From an uncultured bacterium (GTDB lineage: Bacteria; Planctomycetota; GCA-002687715), in NCBI GenBank assembly GCA_902826835.1, contig CADEGH010000045.1, positions 1-38,791 of the forward strand: a DNA stretch of 38,791 bases, read 5' to 3'. Positions 17,787-24,358 of the stretch are shown here, in pieces (within the stretch, counting starts at the first letter, position 1; each line of letters opens with the position of its first letter). The translations under genes and the position numbers were made by a program. The notes under the pieces are model-generated. The model made no database searches, was not told where the DNA came from, and saw nothing but the letters and a program-made list of their open reading frames with translations.

Positions 17787-19436
17787 ATGGTCCAGACCCG
17801 TTGGTTCGTGCTGAGCTTGCTCTCGGTTTTGTTCGTGGCGTGTGGCAAGTCACCGCCGAGCGAGTTGGTCGAAGCCGAGGTCGGCAAGGCGGTTCGGCGA
17901 GCGGTCAGCCGGGCGATTGCGATCGAGGGGGGCAAGGTCGCGATCGAAGACATCGAGACCAGCGATTGGAAGTCGCCCGAGAAGGACATGCAAAAATTGC
18001 TCGGGATCGAGGCACAGTTGGGCCGCTGGTCCGCCAAGCTCGAGTTCAAGGAGGCCCACGCGTTCCTCTTGCTCGAGGTGAACGGGAAGCGGTTGATCAG
18101 ACCGATCGTTGGCGAGGGGGACGAACTCGTGCTCACCGGCTCGATCGAGGCCATGCATCACGAGGGCACGGGGGAGTGGAATGTCAACGCGGAGTGTGAC
18201 GGCGAACCGCTGAAGCCGCTGATTGCCAAGCTGGAGGATGTGGGTGTCAGTGGCAATCCCCTCGTCGCGCAGAAGATCGAATTCGAATACCGCGTGTTGG
18301 CCATGGGACAGGCGGATCAGCGGCCCACCGAGAGTGCGGGGGAGCGGGGGCCTCTGTTTTGGCCGCTCTCGAAACTGCAACCATGCGCCGACGAAAGTTC
18401 GGAGGAGGCCAAGGCCGCCCTTGCGTCCTACCAGGAGCGGGTGACGGCGGCGCAAGCGGCGGCCGCCGAAGTGGCTCGGGAGCGGCAGGCCGCGGAGGCG
18501 AAACGGAGAGAGGAGCAACTGGCCCGGCAGGCGGAGGAGCGACGGGCCGCGGAGGAGAAGGCGGCCAAGGAGCGCGAGCAGGCTCAAGCCGCGGCGGAGG
18601 CGGCGCGCAAGGCGCAGGCCGAGGAAGCGGCGCGCAAAGCCGAGGAAGCGCGGCGGGCTCGGCTCCTTCCGTTGCTCAGTCCGTTTCGGGTGGCGGGAGG
18701 CTCCGCGATCGTGCGCGAGTCGGGCGTCTTGATGAGTCGGTGGATCGAGTCTTCTGAAGTGGACGAGTCGGCCATGACGGTGAAGGGGGCGGGGGTCGAT
18801 CTCTCCGAGATGCCGTTCCAGGCCTTCACGTTCGAAGGGCGCATCTCGGATCGGGGAGCGCTCTCGTTGACTCTGTCGTCCGACCCGACGGCGCTCGAGT
18901 TCGGGCGTCCGGATGCCTCCGGGTTGGTCGGGGCCGGTGGCGTGAAGTTGGCCATCCTCAGCGAGGCGGACCAAACGCGGGTGCGGGCGCATTGCGAGTT
19001 GGGGCGGAAACTCGGAACCGCCGCAGGGGTGGAATTGAGCGCGGAAGTGCTCGATGCGGCGGCGGCCAAGGTTCGGCCGGCCGAGCTCAAGCTCGAGAAA
19101 ATGATGGGCACGGTGTTCTTCCGCGGCCGCAGCGATCCGCGACTGCTCGATCTCTTCACGCCCGGGCCGACCCGAACCAACTACATATGGAAAGCGGAGT
19201 CGCTCTATCTGCGACTTCCCGAGTCGACGCGCGCCAAGGCGATCTTCATTCGCGGGTCCGGAGCCGCGATCGACAACCTGCTCTTGGTCATCAACGGCGT
19301 GCACCGTATTCGGGTCGAAGCAGTTGCGGCGCAGGGCGCGGTGGTCATTGCGCTTCCGCCTGATCTGGATCTCCTGGACCTCAAGTTCGAGGCGCTGGGC
19401 TCGATTCAGTCGCGCGGAATCTCGCTCTCGCGGTGA
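17787..19436 (+). CDS. Putative lipoprotein with central Ala/Glu/Arg coiled coil, unknown function
   Basis: The predicted protein has 549 residues. The signal segment WFVLSLLSVLFVAC places a likely lipidated cysteine at residue 19 followed by GKSPPS. Residues about 215-295 are a charged, alanine-rich coiled coil (AEVARERQAAEAKRREEQ and similar), of the kind found in TolA-like periplasm-spanning proteins. The flanking regions look globular and beta-rich, and I recognise no domain in them. The start at 17787 is supported by AGGAG at 17773-17777 with nine bases of spacing; an upstream in-frame start at 17709 lacks this. It follows the sigma-kinase pair on the same strand after 98 bases and could be part of that unit. 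The function is not identifiable from sequence. Confidence 0.82.
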   Translation: MVQTRWFVLSLLSVLFVACGKSPPSELVEAEVGKAVRRAVSRAIAIEGGKVAIEDIETSDWKSPEKDMQKLLGIEAQLGRWSAKLEFKEAHAFLLLEVNGKRLIRPIVGEGDELVLTGSIEAMHHEGTGEWNVNAECDGEPLKPLIAKLEDVGVSGNPLVAQKIEFEYRVLAMGQADQRPTESAGERGPLFWPLSKLQPCADESSEEAKAALASYQERVTAAQAAAAEVARERQAAEAKRREEQLARQAEERRAAEEKAAKEREQAQAAAEAARKAQAEEAARKAEEARRARLLPLLSPFRVAGGSAIVRESGVLMSRWIESSEVDESAMTVKGAGVDLSEMPFQAFTFEGRISDRGALSLTLSSDPTALEFGRPDASGLVGAGGVKLAILSEADQTRVRAHCELGRKLGTAAGVELSAEVLDAAAAKVRPAELKLEKMMGTVFFRGRSDPRLLDLFTPGPTRTNYIWKAESLYLRLPESTRAKAIFIRGSGAAIDNLLLVINGVHRIRVEAVAAQGAVVIALPPDLDLLDLKFEALGSIQSRGISLSR

Positions 19437-19469
19437 GAAAGAGACGGGTGCGTGTGCCCACCATCTCCT

Positions 19470-19620
19470 CGCGACGTGCGGGCCCCTTCCGACGTCGAAG
19501 CGCACCGTCCCCCCGCGACCTGCGCGCCACGTCCGATGTTGAAGCCCACCGTCCCCTCGCGCCGTGCGTGCCCCTTCCGATGTTGAACGGCATCGTCCCT
19601 TCGCGACATGCGTGCCACCA
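19470..19620. repeat. 44-bp tandem repeat array, first cluster
   Basis: Units start at 19470, 19514, 19558 and 19602, each beginning CGCGACGTGCG or a close variant. The three full units carry CTTCCGATGTTGAAG-like centres and end in CACCGTCCC. The fourth unit is cut short and runs into the palindromic element at 19624. Spacing is exactly 44 bases each time. No unit is identical to another, and the units abut without spacers, so this is not a CRISPR array. Confidence 0.85.
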
Positions 19621-19726
19621 CCCATGGGAACGCGGATCACCAGATCCGCCAGCGACAAGATGCCGTAGCCCACGTCGCCATCACGAAGCGCCACCGACGG
19701 CCCGCTGATCACCTCTCCGCTCCCGA
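19602..19726. repeat. Direct repeat, left copy (125 bp)
   Basis: This stretch matches 19900-20024 at a constant offset of 298 bases, with scattered substitutions. It contains the truncated fourth 44-bp unit, the palindrome GCGGATC-ACCA-GATCCGC (19632-19649) and the shared segments GAAGCGCCACCGACGGCC and CTGATCACCTCTCCGCTC. Confidence 0.85.
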
Positions 19727-19813
19727 CTTCCCTCTTGGAACAAAAGAGCGACCCTTTGGCTCGCATCGGAACTTCCGTTCCCAAGCCCCGCCTCGACCCT
19801 CCATCGGCAGCGT

Positions 19814-19831
19814 GCGGATCTGATGATCCGC
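19814..19831 (-). repeat. Palindromic (REP-like) element in inverted orientation
   Basis: GCGGATC, TGAT, GATCCGC, followed by GTTCCCAC. Read on the minus strand this gives the same order (GGAAC, then the palindrome) as the copies at 19632 and 19930, so this copy faces the other two. Confidence 0.75.
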
Positions 19832-19855
19832 GTTCCCACCGTCCCATCGTCCCCT

Positions 19856-19917
19856 CGCGACGTGCGTGCCACTTCTGATGTCGAAGCGCACCGTCCCTTC
19901 GCGACGTGCGCGCCACC
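19856..19917. repeat. 44-bp tandem repeat, second cluster
   Basis: A full unit begins at 19856 and a truncated one at 19900, again 44 bases apart. The sequence is closest to the first unit at 19470, and it runs into the right copy of the 125-bp direct repeat. Confidence 0.8.
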
Positions 19918-20024
19918 ATTCATGGGAACGCGGATCACCAGATCCGCTTGCGACCAGATCCCGTAGCCCAGGTCCCCGTCACGAAGCGCCACCGACGGCC
20001 TACTGATCACCTCTCCGCTCCCGA
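19900..20024. repeat. Direct repeat, right copy (125 bp)
   Basis: Partner of 19602-19726. It contains the palindrome GCGGATC-ACCA-GATCCGC at 19930-19947 and ends in CTCTCCGCTCCCGA. Its downstream CTTG matches the isolated copy near 11281 better than the left copy does. Confidence 0.85.
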
Positions 20025-20240
20025 ATCGTCACGTCGGGCCGAGGGCAGCCCCAGGTGCCGAAACCGCCCAAATCTAGGGGTTTTGACCGGGTTCATGGCC
20101 GTCGGGGTCGAATGGGGCAATCATGTCCAAGTCAGGAATGAAGAGTGAAATCAGCCCCTGCTTTGCAGTTTTCGAGCGCCCCGGCAAACTCGCCCGTGGT
20201 CGCTGTCCCTCCTTCACAATTCTCCCTACGGAGTTCTCCG
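20025..20240. other. Upstream region of the 480-residue secreted protein
   Basis: About 215 bases without a gene, presumably carrying the promoter of the next gene. A TTGACC at 20083-20088 has no suitably placed -10 box. A ribosome binding site, GGAG at 20230-20233, lies seven bases before ATG 20241. Confidence 0.45.
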
Positions 20241-21683
20241 ATGTCCGGTCGCAGTTGGTTGTGTGCATTCGTGTTCCTGTTGCCCTCCCTGGCGGCGCAG
20301 AATGTGGTGTCGCTCGCTCTTCCTGATCCTCTCGATTCCCGGCCGACCACGGCCCGGCTGACCGCGCGCCTGGGCGAGTTGACGGCCGAGGCCAACTACC
20401 AGATCGGTCTCGGCAATCTTGCCGCGGCCTCCAATATCACGAACGTCGTCACGAGCCTGCAGGCCTATCAAGCGGGCATGGTCGTGATTCCGAATGCGGG
20501 TCCCGATGTCCTCGCGGTTTCCTTCTACGAAGGTCAGCCTAACCCCAACCCGGTGGGAATGCCCACCGCCACTTTGAATATCACCCGGGTGGGCGGCCCG
20601 ATCACACTCTTCTTGAACGCGTACGACCCGATCGAATGGACGATTCAGCCGCTGCCTCCCGGCACGTCCATCGCACAAATCGTCGTCGTCTCCTACGAAC
20701 CGCAAGTTCTCATCGGAGTCCCCTCCGGCGTGCCGGTGACGCAAATCGACCAATTTTCCAACGGGACTTATTACGGTCTGCCCTACGAACTCGAGGGCCG
20801 CGTCGATATCGCGGCGCAGTGCCTGACCCGTTTTGGACAACTCCCCAACACCTTCACTGGCGACTACACCGCGCCAGCCACGCCATTCGAGGTCGGGCCC
20901 GGGGACCAGGAATGGCTCGACCAGTGGGTGCTCTTTCAAGCCGTTTCCCTCGGTCAGGCATTGAATACCGGCACCTTCGGCAATTTGTTGTCCACCTTCC
21001 TGCCCCAAGTCTACTACCCGATCCTCGTTCCCCCCGCGTTTGCGCCCGGAGCGAGCAGCCTCGTGGCGGCGAATCCGCTCGGCGCCATCACCCCCCCGCT
21101 CGTGAACCTCGGAGGCATCACCAATTACTGCTTCGACGCCGCGCCCAATGTCTACGTGCTCGATAACCGCGTCCCCTCGCTCCTGAACCTCTCGACGTTC
21201 ACGGCGTCTCCGCTTCCTCCGCTGCCCCCTGGCCTGCCGCCGTTCAGCTTCGTCAACACCATCGCCTTCGATCTGTTTCGCAATCGTCTTCTCGTGGGGA
21301 GCTTCGGCGGAGCCGGCGAGCTCTACACCTACGATCCGGCGACCTCGAATTGGGCGGTGCTCACCTCGCTCTTCAACAATGAGCCTGCCGCGATGGTCTA
21401 CGACCCGATCGCCGACGCCCTATGGTGCATCGACCAAAACTTCGGATCGGGCAGCCTGGATTTCATTCGCCGCGACCCGGGCACCGGGGCTGTCCTCACG
21501 ACGACCACCCTTCCGTTGACGACTTGGGGCTTCATCCTCGACACCTTCCAGCTCTCCATGCTGGGCTCCAACGTGATCATGATCGGACCCACCAAGGATG
21601 TCCTCGGAGTCGGGGTGCGCCACACCTTCGTGATCGACCCGAACACCGCCGACATCGTGTTCGCCGGTTTCCTCGCGGGTTAG
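20241..21683 (+). CDS. Secreted protein of unknown function with possible C-terminal beta-propeller-like repeats
   Basis: The predicted protein has 480 residues. A signal peptide (MSGRSWLCAFVFLLPSLAAQ) is followed by a domain rich in beta-forming residues and prolines (ITLFLNAYDPIEWTIQPLPP). The last 150 residues carry phrases typical of blade repeats, such as FDLFRNRLLVGSFGGAGELY and MVYDPIADALWCIDQ. I do not recognise a family. The start is supported by GGAG seven bases upstream; an in-frame upstream start at 20145 would place 32 non-signal-like residues ahead of the signal peptide and is unlikely. The gene lies directly after the repeat block and heads a same-strand run of four genes, spaced 39, 56 and 36 bases apart, so they may be co-transcribed. 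Confidence 0.8.
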   Translation: MSGRSWLCAFVFLLPSLAAQNVVSLALPDPLDSRPTTARLTARLGELTAEANYQIGLGNLAAASNITNVVTSLQAYQAGMVVIPNAGPDVLAVSFYEGQPNPNPVGMPTATLNITRVGGPITLFLNAYDPIEWTIQPLPPGTSIAQIVVVSYEPQVLIGVPSGVPVTQIDQFSNGTYYGLPYELEGRVDIAAQCLTRFGQLPNTFTGDYTAPATPFEVGPGDQEWLDQWVLFQAVSLGQALNTGTFGNLLSTFLPQVYYPILVPPAFAPGASSLVAANPLGAITPPLVNLGGITNYCFDAAPNVYVLDNRVPSLLNLSTFTASPLPPLPPGLPPFSFVNTIAFDLFRNRLLVGSFGGAGELYTYDPATSNWAVLTSLFNNEPAAMVYDPIADALWCIDQNFGSGSLDFIRRDPGTGAVLTTTTLPLTTWGFILDTFQLSMLGSNVIMIGPTKDVLGVGVRHTFVIDPNTADIVFAGFLAG

Positions 21684-21722
21684 GCTCGCCCTGGCCCCCC
21701 GCGCTCGGATAGGCTCCCCGGC

Positions 21723-22214
21723 ATGGCACTGTCCAACCGAAATCTGCGATTGGAAGGGAGCCCGGTGGCGATCGGAGCCGCGGCGCTCCTTTCGGGGTTG
21801 CTCTGCTTCTGGGGTTGGCCCGGGGGGCGTTGGATTGGTCCGATGTGGCTGGTCGGCGTCAAGCTCGAGTGGGGGAAGCGCTGGAAGTACTGGGACTACT
21901 ACTCTTGGCAGCAATTTTTCTTGCTCTACTGCGCGTTCTTGGTGTTTCTCTATCTCAAGTTTCCGAGCGCGCGCGGCTTTCTGCGGGCGATTCTGCCGCG
22001 CGAGTTCACGGAGCGATTGGTGCCAGCTCTCGCGTGGCTCGGCATCCTCGGGGGGCCGATATCCGTGTTCGTTTGCCACCTCCTCGTCGAACCGGAAGCC
22101 GGCTACAAGCTCCGATGGGCGGGCGTGGCCCTCTTGCCCTGCGCAGCCCTGATCTTCGCGGTGGCGCGGATTCCCCTGCCGGGGCGATCGGTCGCGATTT
22201 CCAAAACCTCCTGA
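21723..22214 (+). CDS. Small integral membrane protein, unknown function
   Basis: The predicted protein has 163 residues with about four hydrophobic segments: GAAALLSGLLCFWGWPGG, QQFFLLYCAFLVFLYL, LAWLGILGGPISVFVCHLL and GVALLPCAALIFAVA. An aromatic stretch, KRWKYWDYYSW, lies between the first two. No family was recognised. A TAGGCT hexamer at 21710-21715 ends seven bases before the ATG and there is no Shine-Dalgarno, so transcription may start at or next to the start codon. The next gene encodes another small membrane protein, and the two may act together. Confidence 0.75.
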   Translation: MALSNRNLRLEGSPVAIGAAALLSGLLCFWGWPGGRWIGPMWLVGVKLEWGKRWKYWDYYSWQQFFLLYCAFLVFLYLKFPSARGFLRAILPREFTERLVPALAWLGILGGPISVFVCHLLVEPEAGYKLRWAGVALLPCAALIFAVARIPLPGRSVAISKTS

Positions 22215-22270
22215 CTTGGTCACCGCAGAGGAGGGAGTGGTACCGTAGCCAATCCCCGAAAGGACATCCG

Positions 22271-22756
22271 ATGGCTGAAACCAACACTTCGAATCCGCTC
22301 CAAGCTCTGCCCCTCCACCGTCAGGTCGGAGTCGTGGCCAGCGGAGCACTGGCAGTCCTTTGCTTCATGCCTTGGTTCAAGATCAAGGCCCCGATGATTT
22401 CTCAAAGCGTCTCGGCGACCGATGGCTGGCAAGGCATTGTCTGCCTGATTTTGGCCGGAGCCGCCGCCGTGCTTTTCTTCTCGGGGGGGTTGCGATCCTC
22501 CACCCAAGCCAAGCTCCCACCCGGAGCCAGGAAGTTCCTCCTCCTGGGTTTGGCCGGAGTTGCGACGCTGATCGGTCCGGTTTGGTTTCTCTTGGACTCG
22601 AGTGGTGTCGGCACTTCGGATGTTCCCGCGGAGGCCCGCGAGCTCTTCTCGAAGATGGTCGAAGTCGGTCGCACCTTCTGGTCGTGGCTCGCCCTCCTCG
22701 CCGGCGTCGCCGCCACCTGGGCGGGTTGGCAAGAGAGCCAGCAGACTTCGAACTGA
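22271..22756 (+). CDS. Small integral membrane protein, unknown function
   Basis: The predicted protein has 161 residues with four hydrophobic segments: VGVVASGALAVLCFMPWF, IVCLILAGAAAVLFFSGG, FLLLGLAGVATLIGPVWFLL and WSWLALLAGVAATWAGW. No motif suggests a function. AAAGGA lies about seven bases before ATG 22271, which decides the start; the same frame is open upstream from 21815 but there overlaps the preceding gene in another frame. Confidence 0.78.
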   Translation: MAETNTSNPLQALPLHRQVGVVASGALAVLCFMPWFKIKAPMISQSVSATDGWQGIVCLILAGAAAVLFFSGGLRSSTQAKLPPGARKFLLLGLAGVATLIGPVWFLLDSSGVGTSDVPAEARELFSKMVEVGRTFWSWLALLAGVAATWAGWQESQQTSN

Positions 22757-22792
22757 GGCGTCTTTCCTAGGCTCCCCGAGCGAGTCCTCCAC

Positions 22793-24307
22793 TTGGGCAT
22801 CTACACCCGGTTCACCCGCCGCTGGCTCGAAGAGCGTTACCAGAGGAAAGACGAGTCCGGCGTTCACTTGGCGCACCAGCCGCTGTTCGGCCGTGGTCGC
22901 CAGGGCTTTCCGATCGTCGAACACAATTACGCGACCGCCCGACACTTCCAGATTCTGACCGTGCTCGCCAAACTCGACGCAGAGTCGCTTTTGGACGTGG
23001 GGGCGAGCGAAGGGCTGCTCTGCCATCACGCGCGCGAGTTGTTCGGAATGAAGGTGATGGGATCGGACCTGTCGGCCCAATCGTGCGCCCGGGCCGCCGA
23101 GTTTCTGGGAGTGCACGCCGTCGCCTGCGACAGCGCACGGTTGCCGTTCCGGGACGGAGCCTTCGACGTCGTGGTTTGCTCGGAAGTGCTCGAGCATGTG
23201 GAGTTCCCGGTCGAGACAATTCTCGAGCTCCAACGCGTTGCCAAGAAAGCACTCATCGTGACTTCGGACGAGGTGCGGCTCGACTGGGAGGCGGTCCTGG
23301 AACACCGCGCCCCGTTTTTTCCGCACGTCGAGCGCAACCTCTTCCATGTCGACGACTTCAAGGCCATCCTCGACCCGGCGGTCCGGGTCCGGGCGCAAGC
23401 CAAAGGCCGCCCGCCCGAGCAGCCGGTTCCGGACGAAGTCATCGGCCCGTGGATGATCGGGTCGATTGCCGATCCGACGCTCCGGGATGGCACGGGGGCG
23501 CTGATTCTCGATTTAAGGGATCCCGCAGCTCTCTGTCCGCCCAAGAAATCGATGGATGAAATTTTGCGAGCCGTCCTCCGCCCGGCATGCGCTCATGCAA
23601 CACCCCCGAGCCGCTCTTTGGCCTGGCAGGAGTGGACGGACCATTTCCGCTGCCCAGAGACCGGAGGCGCCCTCGACTGGGACTCGGACGCACTCGTGAG
23701 TGCTGCGCATCGCTATCCACTCCAGGGAGGAGTCCCCGAGCTGTACGTGGCCAATGCTCCCGATCCCACGGCCGCCGAGTTGCAAGCACGACTTCGCCGC
23801 CTGTGGCCTGCGGACCCGGAACGAGTCGCGACGGTGATGCGGATTCGGCATCGCTTGGAATCCCGGGAGCCGACTCCGGTGCTCGCGTGGACGTTTGCCA
23901 ATCCGGCGGATCGGGAAGAGTTCCTACTCGCTCAGGATTTGGTCGAATCGGCCGCCTCACCCTGGACACTCACGAGCACCGGCACCGATCCCGCGCTGCT
24001 CGGGCCGCCGGTGGTCTACCCTCGCAGCGGCTTGGCCGGCTTCGAATTCGAACTCGCCCATGAACTTCCGGATGAGACGCGCTGCGAGGCGCAATTCTAC
24101 TGGGTGGGCCCGTTCGACCACGGTTTCGAAGAGGCCCGAAGCGTGCGCATTCCCCTCGAGAAGGGATCAGCGGCGCATTGCTACCGCGTTCACCTCGAGA
24201 CTCCGCCCTATGACGGCGCGGAGGCGATTGCATTCTTGTTCCGCTTCGATCCGCTGGACGATCCGGGAGTCTTCCAATTGAAGTCGTTTCGCTTTCTGCC
24301 GCGCTGA
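22793..24307 (+). CDS. SAM-dependent methyltransferase with Trm112-like and additional C-terminal domain
   Basis: The predicted protein has 504 residues. A class I methyltransferase fold occupies about residues 45-215, with the SAM-binding motif LLDVGASEGLL (66-76), an acidic residue after MKVMGSD, and FDVVVCSEVLEHV, typical of the Methyltransf_11 group. A segment near 285-325 (HFRCPETGGALDWD, then RYPLQGGVPELY) resembles the small Trm112-like domain, although only one Cys is kept. The C-terminal 150 residues look like a beta-sandwich and match nothing I know. The start is TTG 22793, the first possible start codon in this frame and well placed before RFTRRWLEERY; it has no clear ribosome binding site. 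The substrate is unknown. The gene ends 51 bases from the convergent gene; a 6-bp hairpin, CCCCGA/TCGGGG (24313-24331), lies between them without a T-run. Confidence 0.83.
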   Translation: MGIYTRFTRRWLEERYQRKDESGVHLAHQPLFGRGRQGFPIVEHNYATARHFQILTVLAKLDAESLLDVGASEGLLCHHARELFGMKVMGSDLSAQSCARAAEFLGVHAVACDSARLPFRDGAFDVVVCSEVLEHVEFPVETILELQRVAKKALIVTSDEVRLDWEAVLEHRAPFFPHVERNLFHVDDFKAILDPAVRVRAQAKGRPPEQPVPDEVIGPWMIGSIADPTLRDGTGALILDLRDPAALCPPKKSMDEILRAVLRPACAHATPPSRSLAWQEWTDHFRCPETGGALDWDSDALVSAAHRYPLQGGVPELYVANAPDPTAAELQARLRRLWPADPERVATVMRIRHRLESREPTPVLAWTFANPADREEFLLAQDLVESAASPWTLTSTGTDPALLGPPVVYPRSGLAGFEFELAHELPDETRCEAQFYWVGPFDHGFEEARSVRIPLEKGSAAHCYRVHLETPPYDGAEAIAFLFRFDPLDDPGVFQLKSFRFLPR

Positions 24308-24358
24308 ACTGACCCCGAGTTGCATTCGGGGAGCGCGCATCGGAGGAGCGAGGACCCC

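Noticed and set aside
19470..19917. 44-bp repeats considered as a CRISPR array
   Set aside because: Units abut each other without unique spacers and differ from one another throughout; no cas genes are nearby.
17850..19919. Long minus-strand open frame of about 690 codons
   Set aside because: It is antisense to the coiled-coil lipoprotein gene and continues into the non-coding repeat block; the residues are arginine- and glycine-rich without a motif.
22220..23398. Minus-strand open frame of about 390 codons
   Set aside because: It is antisense to a membrane protein gene and the methyltransferase, both supported by motifs or ribosome binding sites.
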